Assembly: GCF_030540825.1 (NCBI RefSeq)
Contig: NZ_JAUOEO010000001.1
Coordinates: 4,167,001-4,231,000 of the forward strand
Direction: 5' to 3'
DNA length: 64,000 nucleotides
Source of the DNA: Flavivirga spongiicola
GTDB taxonomy: Bacteria; Bacteroidota; Bacteroidia; Flavobacteriales; Flavobacteriaceae
The notes under the pieces were generated by a model. It saw only the letters and a list, made by a program, of their open reading frames with translations. It was not told the origin of the DNA and made no database searches. The first letter of the stretch is position 1. Every line of letters begins with the position of its first letter. Of this stretch, positions 15,911-25,198 are shown piece by piece. Both the position numbers and the translations under genes were made by a program.

Positions 15911-18259
15911 TTAAAATTCTACCCTAAATACTAGGTTTGGAGTAATCCCTAAAGAAATCTTATCAACTTTTTGCAAAGCATAAGTAACATCTGCTTCTGT
16001 AAAAATAGGTCTGATTTTATATGTTCTACTTAAAAGACTCTTATTATTGTACAAATTGAGTAATGAAAAGCCTAATTTTCCTTTCCATTTTTTGTTTTCT
16101 GAAAAATTGAACTTATAGGTTGATGAAAAATCTAAACGGTGATAATTGGGTAATCGTACGCCGTTAATAGGTCCATAATTAATTGTAAAACCATCGTCAT
16201 CTATACTTAATCCTTTTGTATATGGTGTATTTGTTCTAAAATTCCATCCTAAAGAAAAATCAAAAGCATTCCATTTATAAGTATGTGACCATGTTAGTTG
16301 ATGAACTATATGAAAATTTCCAGGGAACTTTTTACCTTCATTTAAATCATCAAAAACAAAATCATTTTTCATTATAGAATAACTTAACCATGTTCTATAA
16401 TTTTCAATTTTCTTTTTTAATAAAAAATCAGCCCCTAAAACATCACTTTTTCCTTCAGAAAAATTTATATTAATATTGTTAAATCCTCTAATATCTGACG
16501 TAAGTCCAGTAATATTTTTTGAGTAAAAATCCAGATCTAAATTCCAACCATTTTTATTAAAATTAAAACCTACAGATACCTGATTACTTTTTAATAACGG
16601 GATTGATTCACCATCTACCAATGTCCAGATTTGATTTTCTAAACCAAAACTACTAGTATTAAACTCTACTATTTGACTTATGGCCTGATTAATTTGTTCT
16701 GCAGATAATTTAACTTTAAAATGAGGGCTCAGTTTTTTTTCAAAATAGACTCTTGGCTCTAATAAAAACATGTTTAATACGGATATATTATTGGCCCTTA
16801 ACCCTAAATTTAAATACCATTTTTTTTGTTTTTTATATTGATATTCTAAATAAAAGGCGCTGGTTATGTTATTTCCTGATTTGGTATCTTCATAACCATT
16901 ATCTTCAAACAAACTATTTTTATAGCCTAATGTATACCCAACTTTGTTTGAAGAAAATTGATAGCCTCCAAGTATTGTGCTTTTTGAATTCAATTTCAAA
17001 TCAGTTTGAAGCGAAATTCCAAAATCATTTATCTCATTTTTTTTAATGGTTTCTGTACTTTCATCTTCCGAAAAAATTTCTTTTCCTAAATAATCTATAT
17101 TAAATCTTGAATAATAAGTTTGAAAAGTATGAGACAAAACACTGTTATATTGATGACTCCATGTGGAACTTAACCCTTGGTTAACAATATCTAATTTATC
17201 ATTTGTTTCTCCAAAACCTTCAAGAAGAAACTCATAATTAAGTTTATTTTTAGTAAAAAGCGTGCTAAAAGTAATATTATCTTTAACCGATGGTTGAATA
17301 ATGGCTTTTAGCGTAACATCTGAGAAATAAAAAAGATCTTTTTTCGTCGTTTTTACACCTTCTTCAATGTTATTATTGACTATTGAAATACTTGTATTTT
17401 GAAATACACGCTTCGTTAAATTATTAAATGTAAATGTATTTATAAAATCTGTAAACGAACGTCTTGCAGATACTATTAAGGCAAATTTTTCGCTAATAGG
17501 CGTTTTTAAATAAGCATCGACATGAGTCATATTAAAACCCATACCACCTTCTGTTTTTTTAGGTATTTTATTTGATGAGGTGATATCTATGACTCCAGAA
17601 ATTCTATTACCATACTTTGCTCGTGTGCCACTAGTATAAAGTTTTACATCTTTAGTAATGTATGGGTTAAATGCCGAAATCATTCCAAAAAAATGGCCTG
17701 AATGATACATTTTAATACCGTCCCAAAGTATCAAGTTTTGGTCTGGAGTACCACCTCTAATATATAACCCTGAAGCCGTTTCAGAGGGACTTTGTACTCC
17801 TGGCAATAATTGCAAACTTTGTAATACATCAGGTTCGGTTAAACCAGGTAATATCCCTAAACTACTTGGGGATAGTAATATTGAGCCATCTTTTTTTTTA
17901 TTAATTCCAGATGTAAGATATTCGCTAATAACAACTTCATCAAGATTTTGTGTTTGAGATAAATCTATTACGGCTTGTCTTTTAAGAATGTAATAACGCT
18001 CTGTAACCTTTTCAAAAGCAATATTTATTTGCCCTTCAATAGCATTAATAACATCTTTTAATAAAGTGTCTTCTTTTCTAAAACTAATGACTTGATTATT
18101 GATTAATTCTGAATTGAAAGAGATCTTTATATCAAATTTCTTCTCAAGTTCGATAATTACTTCATTTAACGGTGTGTTATTAAACAACAATGATGTCTTT
18201 TTTTGAGACATCATTGTTAATGAGAATAGGAAAATTAAAATGGTTAATTTGAATTTCAT
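15911..18259 (-). CDS. TonB-dependent receptor with STN domain (FecA-like transducer)
   Basis: This is a 782-residue outer-membrane receptor. After a signal peptide of about 18 residues there is a secretin/TonB N-terminal (STN) domain (about 22-90: FNNTPLNEVIIELEKKFDIKISF), which contacts a FecR-type anti-sigma factor. A plug follows from about 115 (LQLLPGVQSPSETASGLYIRGG), then a 22-strand barrel to the terminal aromatic residue of LVFRVEF. It is downstream of fecR and the sigma gene, forming a cell-surface signalling set. The ligand is unknown. Confidence 0.92.
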   Translation of the reverse strand: MKFKLTILIFLFSLTMMSQKKTSLLFNNTPLNEVIIELEKKFDIKISFNSELINNQVISFRKEDTLLKDVINAIEGQINIAFEKVTERYYILKRQAVIDLSQTQNLDEVVISEYLTSGINKKKDGSILLSPSSLGILPGLTEPDVLQSLQLLPGVQSPSETASGLYIRGGTPDQNLILWDGIKMYHSGHFFGMISAFNPYITKDVKLYTSGTRAKYGNRISGVIDITSSNKIPKKTEGGMGFNMTHVDAYLKTPISEKFALIVSARRSFTDFINTFTFNNLTKRVFQNTSISIVNNNIEEGVKTTKKDLFYFSDVTLKAIIQPSVKDNITFSTLFTKNKLNYEFLLEGFGETNDKLDIVNQGLSSTWSHQYNSVLSHTFQTYYSRFNIDYLGKEIFSEDESTETIKKNEINDFGISLQTDLKLNSKSTILGGYQFSSNKVGYTLGYKNSLFEDNGYEDTKSGNNITSAFYLEYQYKKQKKWYLNLGLRANNISVLNMFLLEPRVYFEKKLSPHFKVKLSAEQINQAISQIVEFNTSSFGLENQIWTLVDGESIPLLKSNQVSVGFNFNKNGWNLDLDFYSKNITGLTSDIRGFNNININFSEGKSDVLGADFLLKKKIENYRTWLSYSIMKNDFVFDDLNEGKKFPGNFHIVHQLTWSHTYKWNAFDFSLGWNFRTNTPYTKGLSIDDDGFTINYGPINGVRLPNYHRLDFSSTYKFNFSENKKWKGKLGFSLLNLYNNKSLLSRTYKIRPIFTEADVTYALQKVDKISLGITPNLVFRVEF

Positions 18260-18314
18260 ATACTTCTAGCAAGAATTTATGAAGAAGCAATATTACTAAA
18301 TTCTTACAGCTTCT

Positions 18315-19247
18315 CTATTTTTTATTGCTTTTATTAACGAGAATTATCTTGTTTTCGTCTTTAATCGTATATAAAATATTCATAGAAGTAAACACTGACT
18401 TTAGTGCTACCTTTAAATTTTTATGAGGAAACCCTCCTGTAAATTTTTGTTTAGTATCAATTTTTGAAACATCAAAAGATACTTTAAATTGGTTTTCTAA
18501 TGCTTGAATAACTTGCTTTAATGGTGCATTTTTAAAAGTTGTTTCACCTTGTAACCATGTTGGATTTGTTTCGGTAAATGTCCACTCTTCTTTCTCTGTA
18601 TTTGCAATTCTAAAAGCTTTTCCAGGAGTTAAGATTACTACTTCATTACTACTACTTTTAACTTGTACACGGCCTTCATGACACTGTACCTCAAAATAAG
18701 CTTGTCTTGCAATAACATTAAACTCGGTTCCTAACACTTCAATTGTTCCAACACTAGTAATTACTTTAAAAGTCATTCCTTTTTCTACATCAAAGAAAGC
18801 TTCTCCAACTAATCTTACTTCTCTTTGCTCTTTCCAAGTTTTTGAATTAAAATCTAATTGAGAATTTGCATTAAGCTGTACTTTAGAATTATCAGGAAGT
18901 GTTACCGCTAATTGTTCACTAAACCCTGTTTGATAGTGTGATGACGAATTATTTATAAAAAAGAATATTCCAAACGCAATCACCAATACAGCCGCAGCAC
19001 TATATACCCAACTTGGTATTAGTTTTATAACTTTTGATTCTTCTTTTTGGATGTTTAATTGTTCTCGCAGTTTGTTTAAAGCGCCCTCCTTATTATATGC
19101 AGGCACTGTAAGCTTTTGAGAGCCTTCATTAATTTTTTCAAACCTCTTATAGTCTTCAGACTTTTTAAAAGCATCAAGCTCTTTATCTGAAAGATCTCCA
19201 GAAATCCATCGTGCTAAAAATGTATCGTCTGTGTATTGTTTTTCCAC
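18315..19247 (-). CDS. FecR-family anti-sigma factor
   Basis: This is a 310-residue single-pass protein. The cytoplasmic part (about 1-80: FLARWISGDLSDKELDAFKKS) binds the sigma factor. One membrane helix lies at about 85-105, followed by a FecR domain (TLPDNSKVQLNANSQLDFN, GEAFFDVEKG) and a DUF4974 C-terminal domain (LKQVIQALENQFKVSF). It lies between the sigma gene and the STN receptor and would relay the receptor's signal. Confidence 0.93.
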   Translation of the reverse strand: MEKQYTDDTFLARWISGDLSDKELDAFKKSEDYKRFEKINEGSQKLTVPAYNKEGALNKLREQLNIQKEESKVIKLIPSWVYSAAAVLVIAFGIFFFINNSSSHYQTGFSEQLAVTLPDNSKVQLNANSQLDFNSKTWKEQREVRLVGEAFFDVEKGMTFKVITSVGTIEVLGTEFNVIARQAYFEVQCHEGRVQVKSSSNEVVILTPGKAFRIANTEKEEWTFTETNPTWLQGETTFKNAPLKQVIQALENQFKVSFDVSKIDTKQKFTGGFPHKNLKVALKSVFTSMNILYTIKDENKIILVNKSNKK

Positions 19248-19307
19248 TGTATTAAAATTTCATTCTACTACTAAAACATCTATCTTTTCTCTTACCCTAC
19301 TTTTAAC

Positions 19308-19829
19308 TTAAATATCTCCTATTTTTTCTCTCAATATTACTAAAGCTTGACTCATCCTCTTTTCTACAGCTTTAACAGAAATTCCTAAAAGCTCAGAAAT
19401 TTCAGAATATTTCTTTTTATCTATTCTACTTAATAAAAAAACTTCGCGTTGTTTTTCAGGTAAATCTGCTATTACCCTTTTTAATTTTAGCATAAACTCC
19501 TGTTCTTCTAATATATATTCAGGGGTTTCGTTTGTTCTATCTGTCACTAAATGTACTTGATGCTCTAAGACCACTTTTTTATGAGCTACTTCATTAAAAA
19601 AAGCATTTTTTGTTATCGTATATAAATACGATTTGGCTTTTTCAAAAATTACTTTGGCACAGTTATTCCAAAGTTTTATAAAAGCATCTTGTACTAAATC
19701 TTCAGCTTGTTGTAAATCACCGCATTTATAATAAATGAAATTCCTTAGAGCTTCAGAGTGACTATTAAAAAGAAGCTCATAGTTTTCTTGTTCGCAAACA
19801 GATTTTATTTTGGGGCTCATTTGTGACAA
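19308..19829 (-). CDS. ECF RNA polymerase sigma factor
   Basis: This is a 173-residue sigma-70-family factor. Region 2 is FIYYKCGDLQQAEDLVQDAFIKLW and region 4 is LPEKQREVFLLSRIDKKKYSEISELLGISVKAVEKRMSQAL. There is no region 3, as expected for ECF factors. The spacing to fecR is 60 bases, so they probably form an operon. Its main target should be the adjacent receptor promoter. Confidence 0.94.
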   Translation of the reverse strand: MSQMSPKIKSVCEQENYELLFNSHSEALRNFIYYKCGDLQQAEDLVQDAFIKLWNNCAKVIFEKAKSYLYTITKNAFFNEVAHKKVVLEHQVHLVTDRTNETPEYILEEQEFMLKLKRVIADLPEKQREVFLLSRIDKKKYSEISELLGISVKAVEKRMSQALVILREKIGDI

Positions 19830-19928
19830 CTATTATGTTTTACCATTTATGCTCAAATCTAAAAAAAAATTAATGAAAAAGTAGGGTGTTTTATTTTTTA
19901 GCTGTTTACCTATAACAAACAGAAAATT

Positions 19929-20921
19929 ATGAAATATTTAAATATAAAATTAGTTGCGTTGCTTTTTTCTTTATTAATAGCCTTTACTTCTTGTAATAAA
20001 GACGATAGTATTTTTGATGAAAAAGTTGAAAAGAAAGCCGAAGAGAAAACTGAAGAAAATAATAATCAAAATGGAGAAGACGGTGAAATTATTTCATTTA
20101 CAATAAATGGTGAAGATTTAGTGAAACTAAAAACTTATAATGTTACTGGCAAAAATTTAGAGCTTCAAAAAGACACTAAAAAACATCAAGAAATTTGGGC
20201 TTTAGTAAAAAAGATTATCCCTTTAAGTCATCGAAATCGAATTAGTGAATTTATACTCTATAGTGGCGAAACTAGTGGTTCTGCTGGGTTTGTTTTTGAA
20301 AGCTCTAAAGATTTATCGACTTGGAAAATGGGTATAGCTATTGATTTTGCTTACGATGGAGGCTTTAATAAAAACGGTGAATTAGCTTATACAATAATAC
20401 ATGAATTTGGACATATTTTAACTTTAGATAAAAACCAAGTAAATTCTAGCATAAATGAAAGTGATTGTTCTAACTTTTATACAGGTGAAGGTTGTGCTAA
20501 AGAAGCATCATTTATAAACCAATCCTACAACAAATTTTGGAAAGATATTTGGGGAGAGTTTAATAGTGCAGGAGAAGACGAAACCAAAAGAGACGCTTTC
20601 TATACAAAACATAAAAATAGATTTTTAACCCAATATGCCTCTACAAACCCAGGAGAAGATAGTGCTGAAGTATTTGCCGTTTTTGTAACCAGAAATGGAG
20701 GTGCTAATGGAAATACTATAGCAGAACAAAAGTTGAAGCTTATGTATACTTACTCAAATTTTGTAGAATTAAGAAACTATATAAGAGGCAATATTAGTAA
20801 CACATCCAAAAACAGTATAAAAGCTAAATCTAGTCATAACTTTTTACCAGAAGCTGGCAGTTGGAAACAAGCTAATACTATAGGAAAACCTGGCAAATTA
20901 CACTGTGCTAGTTCTCATTAA
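19929..20921 (+). CDS. Putative zinc metallopeptidase lipoprotein
   Basis: This 330-residue protein has a lipoprotein signal ending at the Cys in LLIAFTSC. An acidic linker (about 28-52) is followed by a globular domain. YTIIHEFGHILTLDK holds an HExxH zinc site, and the later EDSAEVFAVFVTR gives a plausible third ligand (E). Two cysteine-containing loops are probably disulfide-bonded. It is divergent from the sigma gene with a 99-base gap. Substrate unknown; the peptidase activity is inferred from the motif. Confidence 0.75.
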   Translation: MKYLNIKLVALLFSLLIAFTSCNKDDSIFDEKVEKKAEEKTEENNNQNGEDGEIISFTINGEDLVKLKTYNVTGKNLELQKDTKKHQEIWALVKKIIPLSHRNRISEFILYSGETSGSAGFVFESSKDLSTWKMGIAIDFAYDGGFNKNGELAYTIIHEFGHILTLDKNQVNSSINESDCSNFYTGEGCAKEASFINQSYNKFWKDIWGEFNSAGEDETKRDAFYTKHKNRFLTQYASTNPGEDSAEVFAVFVTRNGGANGNTIAEQKLKLMYTYSNFVELRNYIRGNISNTSKNSIKAKSSHNFLPEAGSWKQANTIGKPGKLHCASSH

Positions 20922-21022
20922 AATTTAATTAGTTATAAGTTTGGTTGATCGTTGTAACAAAGCGGGTTTTAAAGCTGTAAGTCTTTCTTACATTTTCATA
21001 ATAATAATTAAAAGCCCTAAAC

Positions 21023-21460
21023 ATGAAAAACACCCTACTTAATATAATATTAATAACAATGATTTTAATAGCCTCTTGTAAAACAAGTAAAAAAACACAA
21101 ATAATAGATACCGAAAGCTCTTTAATAAGCTTATCTAAAGGGCGTTGTTTAGGGAATTGCCCTGTTTACGATTTATGGATTTTTAAAAACGGAAACGTCA
21201 TCTATAATGGCATTGATAATGTTAATAAAAAAGGCATCCAAGAAATAACCATTTCCGAAAGTAAAATAGATACCCTTACCAAGCTTATGACAAGCATTAA
21301 TCCTTCCGATTTGGGAGAAATAAAAGGGTATGATAAACCACTATCTATTTTACGTTTTAACAACAAAAAATTCGTTTATCAGTCAAAAAATATTCAAGGT
21401 AATTTGCATAAAATCAACAATTTAATAGAAAACATTCATTTTTATATAAATAATAGGTAA
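21023..21460 (+). CDS. DUF6438 lipoprotein
   Basis: This 145-residue protein has a lipobox Cys at about residue 19 (TMILIASC). The mature part carries ISLSKGRCLGNCPVYDLWIFKNGNVIYNG, the pattern of DUF6438, whose two cysteines probably form a disulfide. The domain's function is unknown. It is 101 bases downstream of the peptidase gene and may be co-transcribed. Confidence 0.78.
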   Translation: MKNTLLNIILITMILIASCKTSKKTQIIDTESSLISLSKGRCLGNCPVYDLWIFKNGNVIYNGIDNVNKKGIQEITISESKIDTLTKLMTSINPSDLGEIKGYDKPLSILRFNNKKFVYQSKNIQGNLHKINNLIENIHFYINNR

Positions 21461-21802
21461 GATATGTATTTTCTCACCTGTTTTAGATAAGTACAAGTCA
21501 AGATTGAACCTCTCCAGTATAGATATGGATAATAAACCGATTACCAACACTTTAGTGTAAAAAGTTTAAATCACTTCAATAAAAAAATTACTACAAATTT
21601 CACTTGATGTAATAAAAACGCTTGCACGAATTTTAATATAGTAATATGGCTACTATAACCTAAATTAATTTGAAGGGTTTAAAGGCAGAGCTTCGGGGAA
21701 GTTCATTTTTAGTTTTAATTTAAAAGATTACCACGTCGCTTCTCTCCTCGTAATGACAGGTCGTTTCAACTTTTTAGATAGATCTATCTTAATTGTTTTC
21801 AA
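21461..21802. other. Intergenic region with a REP-like repeat
   Basis: No convincing frame is present in these 342 bases. A dispersed repeat (GATTACCACGTCGC to CGTAATGAC, about 21724-21756) is the only structure seen. CAAGTCAAGATTGAAC at about 21495 loosely resembles the repeat arms flanking the leuC leader, but the match is short. Confidence 0.5.
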
Positions 21803-22219
21803 CTAAACAGCCGCAAGTAATTCTGGTTTTTCTAAAAGTTGAATGTTATTTAATAATTGTTCTTTAACGATACGCATCATCCGTTTATTTAAAGCAGATG
21901 AATTTTTAATGTATAACAGGTATTCTTCAACAGTAAATTGTCCAATAATCATACCTTTTAAAGAATTTCTAAATTTCATATCTCTTTGAATGGCATTTTC
22001 AATATAGATTAAGCGCTTCTCAATAGATAAATCAAAAAAAACCGATTTATGTTTCACAACATAATTTTTAAAAACAGCAACTAACAAATCACTTTGTAAC
22101 TTTGCAACTGGTCTTAAAACTAAATTTTGAAAACGCTCATCACTACTCATAGTATCATTAATAGTAGTAGAAAGAACTTCTGGACGAATACTTTTTAGGT
22201 TAAATTGTCTTGTGTTCAT
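21803..22219 (-). CDS. Conserved hypothetical protein, helical, Flavobacteriaceae type
   Basis: This 138-residue soluble protein is largely helical, with no signal peptide or membrane segment. MNTRQFNLKSIRPEVLSTTIND begins a family seen mainly in Flavobacteriaceae, sometimes mislabelled glyoxalase. I see no catalytic motif. It is monocistronic. Confidence 0.6.
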   Translation of the reverse strand: MNTRQFNLKSIRPEVLSTTINDTMSSDERFQNLVLRPVAKLQSDLLVAVFKNYVVKHKSVFFDLSIEKRLIYIENAIQRDMKFRNSLKGMIIGQFTVEEYLLYIKNSSALNKRMMRIVKEQLLNNIQLLEKPELLAAV

Positions 22220-22301
22220 GATATTGGTTTTGATAAAAATATAGATTATTAAACCTCAAAAATTATAGCACCCCTCATAATTGTTAACGAGTTTATTAAC
22301 A

Positions 22302-22333
22302 AAAAGACCGAAAACATTCATTTTCAGTCTTTT
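22302..22333 (-). terminator. Terminator after the SDR gene
   Basis: AAAAGACCGAAAA (22302-22314) pairs with TTTTCAGTCTTTT (22321-22333) with one mismatch. Read on the minus strand it ends in a T-run and lies 47 bases beyond the SDR stop. Confidence 0.8.
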
Positions 22334-22379
22334 AAATAAAAATAATTCCTTGAGGGTTTAGCCTTGAAGAGTTTTTTGA

Positions 22380-23129
22380 TTAAATCTGACTTAGTCCACC
22401 ATCAATCTCTAATTCAACACCATTTATATAAGAAGCATCTTCAGAAGCCAAGAACAAAGCTGTTTTCGCTATTTCTTCAGAAGTACCAAAACGGCCTAAA
22501 GGCACCATAGCTGCAAAGCCTTTTCCTGTTTCCTCTAACACGTCCTCTGGTAAGCCCATTTTTCCATAAATAGGAGTGTCTATTGGTCCAGGAGCAAGTG
22601 TGTTTACACGTATTCCTCTAGATTTCACTTCAGAAGTCAATACTTTTGAGAAAGCACGTAATGCGCCTTTACTAGCAGAGTATACTCCAAAACCATCAAA
22701 CCCTTTTTGATTTACAATAGAGCCCGTAAACAATATGGTCCCTCCATCATTTAAATGTGGTAAAGCTTCTTTTGTAGCCAAAATGGGACCTTTAACATTG
22801 ATATTAAAAATGTCATCATAATGATTTTCATCAACTTCTGTGATAGGAGCAATAGGAGCGATTCCTGCATTTAAAAATAATATATCAATCTTTCCATAGG
22901 CATTCGTTGCTTCTTTTATAAGCCTAACATTATCTTCTGGTTTTGATACATCGGCCAGAACAGTAATAAAATCACCCTCTAGAGTTTCTGCTACTTCATC
23001 TAACGCTTCTTGTCGTCTTCCCGAAAGAACTACTTTTGCGCCTTCTTTTAAAAATAATTTGGCTGAAGCTAAGCCAATTCCACTGTTTGCGCCCGTTATA
23101 ATAGCGACTTTGTTTTTCAATTTACTCAT
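22380..23129 (-). CDS. SDR-family NAD(P)-dependent oxidoreductase
   Basis: This 249-residue protein is a classical short-chain dehydrogenase. The cofactor motif is TGANSGIG, with NAG in LFLNAGIAP, the catalytic Ser in GSIVNQKG and YxxxK in YSASKGAL. It ends with the INGVELEIDGG block. I use ATG 23129 (MSKLKNK); an in-frame ATG at 23138 would add three residues. It lies 52 bases downstream of a TetR gene and has a matching operator upstream, so it is probably the regulated target. Substrate unknown. Confidence 0.9.
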   Translation of the reverse strand: MSKLKNKVAIITGANSGIGLASAKLFLKEGAKVVLSGRRQEALDEVAETLEGDFITVLADVSKPEDNVRLIKEATNAYGKIDILFLNAGIAPIAPITEVDENHYDDIFNINVKGPILATKEALPHLNDGGTILFTGSIVNQKGFDGFGVYSASKGALRAFSKVLTSEVKSRGIRVNTLAPGPIDTPIYGKMGLPEDVLEETGKGFAAMVPLGRFGTSEEIAKTALFLASEDASYINGVELEIDGGLSQI

Positions 23130-23143
23130 GATTTGCATATTTT

Positions 23144-23165
23144 ATTTGAAACAATCGTTCCAAAT
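23144..23165. promoter_or_regulatory. Predicted TetR operator upstream of the SDR gene
   Basis: TTTGAAAC and CGTTCCAAA flank a short centre in an imperfect palindrome, 15-36 bases before the SDR start. The same 22-bp sequence, with three changes at its centre, occurs just upstream of the TetR gene. Confidence 0.65.
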
Positions 23166-23180
23166 AGGATTAAAAAAAAA

Positions 23181-23762
23181 TTAATTTAATGTTTGTATAA
23201 TAGTCTTTACAATAGTTTGTAAGTCTTTTTTATTAGATATCAAAATACCTGTCGTTCTAAAACCTTGTATGGATGAAAATAAATACAAAGCATATTCATT
23301 AGGGGTTCTATTAAGATTAATAGTAGATTCCTTCTGGCCTTTACTCACTAATGCTTCTAATAATTCTATAAAAGAACTCTGATTGGAACTCAAAAAATTA
23401 ATAATAGATGTCTCTTGATTGGCCATTTCGGAAGTACAATTAGTAATCAAGCACCCTTTATCTTCTTTGTCACTAATAATTTCATTTAAATAAAATTCAA
23501 AAAGAAGTTCTATGGCGTGTAAAGCGTTTTGCCCCTTATGTAATGTCTCAGAAATTTTTATAGTGTAAAAATCTTGGTAAGATTTTAAGCATTCTAAAAA
23601 CAAATCTAGTTTACTTCCAAAAGAGTTATAAATACTCGATCTATTAAGAGCAGTAGCCTCTACTAAGTCTTGCATAGATGTGGCATTAAAGCCTTTTTCA
23701 TGAAAGACATCAGTGGCCTTTTTTAAGACCAACTCTTTATCGAATGTTTCTACTTTTGGCAT
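23181..23762 (-). CDS. TetR/AcrR-family transcriptional regulator
   Basis: This is a 193-residue repressor. The HTH is in FNATSMQDLVEATALNRSSIYNSFGSKLDLFLECL, and the C-terminal ligand domain resembles TetR_C groups with ISDKEDKGCLITNCTSEM. I prefer ATG 23762 (MPKVETF): an upstream ATG at 23786 would put the operator palindrome inside the coding sequence. It probably represses itself and the SDR gene, releasing both when a small molecule binds. Confidence 0.88.
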   Translation of the reverse strand: MPKVETFDKELVLKKATDVFHEKGFNATSMQDLVEATALNRSSIYNSFGSKLDLFLECLKSYQDFYTIKISETLHKGQNALHAIELLFEFYLNEIISDKEDKGCLITNCTSEMANQETSIINFLSSNQSSFIELLEALVSKGQKESTINLNRTPNEYALYLFSSIQGFRTTGILISNKKDLQTIVKTIIQTLN

Positions 23763-23766
23763 ATCT

Positions 23767-23788
23767 ATTTGAAATGAACGTTCCAAAT
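23767..23788. promoter_or_regulatory. Predicted TetR autoregulatory operator
   Basis: TTTGAAAT and CGTTCCAAAT form the same imperfect palindrome as upstream of the SDR gene. It lies 5-26 bases before the chosen TetR start codon. Confidence 0.65.
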
Positions 23789-23829
23789 ATATAAAATATT
23801 CTAGACACTGTTGTTAAATTTTTGTTATT

Positions 23830-23990
23830 ATACCAATTAAATTTCAAAATGACTCATAAATAATTTGAATTATTTTTTGCTTAGATAAGTCAAAAAATCT
23901 AAGCATAGTCAAAGTTATGGTTCTTTTTTTTGAAGAAATAGAAGTGAAAAAGAAGTGAATTTCATGTGTCATTTTGAGGTTTATTGGTAT
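23830..23990. repeat. 161-bp palindromic element (ATACCAATT type)
   Basis: The left arm ATACCAATTAAATTTC with AAAATGAC (23830-23853) is the imperfect inverse of the right arm GTCATTTTGAGG with TTTATTGGTAT (23968-23990). It shares its TTATACCAATT head with the element at 13731-13841. No gene is inside. The rest of the gap up to 24143 shows only AT-rich sequence and a short repeat arm at 24059-24072. Confidence 0.6.
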
Positions 23991-24058
23991 TTACGATAAA
24001 AACACTGAAAATACTCTCAAAATATTTACTTTTGATTAAATAAATATACCATTAAAGC

Positions 24059-24072
24059 TCAAGATGAGTTCA
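24059..24072. repeat. Copy of the leu-leader repeat arm
   Basis: TCAAGATGAGTTCA is identical to part of the right arm at 25342-25360 and inverse to the left arm at 25199-25217. The three copies bracket the DUF72 gene and the leuC upstream region. Confidence 0.6.
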
Positions 24073-24142
24073 TATCTGAAATTTAAAACTTCAATGTATT
24101 TTATATGAATGACCTCTAGCTAATAAAAAGAATCAAAATTAT

Positions 24143-25030
24143 ATGAAATTTGGAAGTGTAGATAACCCTGAAATAATTGATTTTACTTTACCTAAAGATC
24201 ATTTAGATACCAATAACGTATTAAGTAAAATAAAAGATGACAACATTCCTGAAATTTATGTGGGTTGCGCTAAGTGGAATAGGGCAGACCTTAAAGGGTT
24301 TTATCCTAGAGGCACTAAAGATGAGTTAGCATATTATTCAAGACAATTCAACGCCATCGAACTAAATGCTACATTTTATAGAATTTTCCCAGCAGAACAA
24401 TTTGCTACTTGGTATGATAAAACACCTTCGGGATTTAAATTCTTTCCTAAGCTAAATCAGGAAATAAGTCATTGGAAACGATTAAATGAAACTCAAGCTA
24501 TTGTTCAGGATTATTTATACAATGCTTCTAATTTAAAAGAAAAATTAGGAACCATCTTCTTACAAATGCATAGTAATTTTGCTCCTAAAGACTTTAATAG
24601 AGTTATTACTTTTGTGGAAAATTGGCCGAAAGAAATCCCATTGGCTATGGAGTTTAGACATACCAACTGGTATAACGATGCTTCCGTATCTAAAGAATTA
24701 TACCAACTATTAGAAGAAAATAATATCTCTAATGTTATTGTAGATACTGCGGGCAGACGGGATTTAATGCATATGCGCTTAACCAATGCTACTGCTTTTG
24801 TTAGATACGTAGGCGCCAATCATGAAACGGACTATTCTCGCTTAGATGATTGGGTGAAACGATTAAAATTTTGGAAAGATTCCGGAATTAAAGAAATTAA
24901 CTTTTTTATTCATCAAAATATAGAAAAAGAGTCTCCTTTACTGTCTTCTTATTTTATAAAAAAACTAAATAGCGAATTAGGATATACCCTTAAAATTCCT
25001 AATGAAAACAAACAACAAACCTTGCTTTGA
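24143..25030 (+). CDS. DUF72 family protein (TIM-barrel-like)
   Basis: This 295-residue protein is a DUF72 (YecE-type) member. IYVGCAKWNRADLKGFYPRG opens the family core, FNAIELNATFYR is the conserved second strand, and FVRYVGANHETDYSRLDDWV and INFFIHQN close it. The biochemical role of the family is not established. The gene is flanked by inverse copies of a TCAAGATGAGTTCA sequence. Confidence 0.9.
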   Translation: MKFGSVDNPEIIDFTLPKDHLDTNNVLSKIKDDNIPEIYVGCAKWNRADLKGFYPRGTKDELAYYSRQFNAIELNATFYRIFPAEQFATWYDKTPSGFKFFPKLNQEISHWKRLNETQAIVQDYLYNASNLKEKLGTIFLQMHSNFAPKDFNRVITFVENWPKEIPLAMEFRHTNWYNDASVSKELYQLLEENNISNVIVDTAGRRDLMHMRLTNATAFVRYVGANHETDYSRLDDWVKRLKFWKDSGIKEINFFIHQNIEKESPLLSSYFIKKLNSELGYTLKIPNENKQQTLL

Positions 25031-25144
25031 TATCTCTTTTTAAAATTATTAAGCTATTTTAATATTTTATTGCATTTAATTCAAAGAATGAGTTATTTGT
25101 TAGTGATTTTATAAAAATTTAATAGCAAAGTATCTTCTACACTT

Positions 25145-25172
25145 AAAAGACTGCAATAAAAAGCAGTTTTTT
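25145..25172 (+). terminator. Terminator downstream of the DUF72 gene
   Basis: AAAAGACTGC (25145-25154) pairs with GCAGTTTTTT (25163-25172) across loop AATAAAAA. It is 115 bases past the DUF72 stop. Confidence 0.65.
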
Positions 25173-25198
25173 ATAAATTTGCTCTACTAAATATACAA

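Noticed and set aside
16753..17046. Plus-strand frame inside the STN receptor gene
   Set aside because: It is antisense to a well-supported barrel domain, has no family similarity and reflects AT-rich codon use; the same holds for other antisense frames within his, leu and UvrA-like genes.
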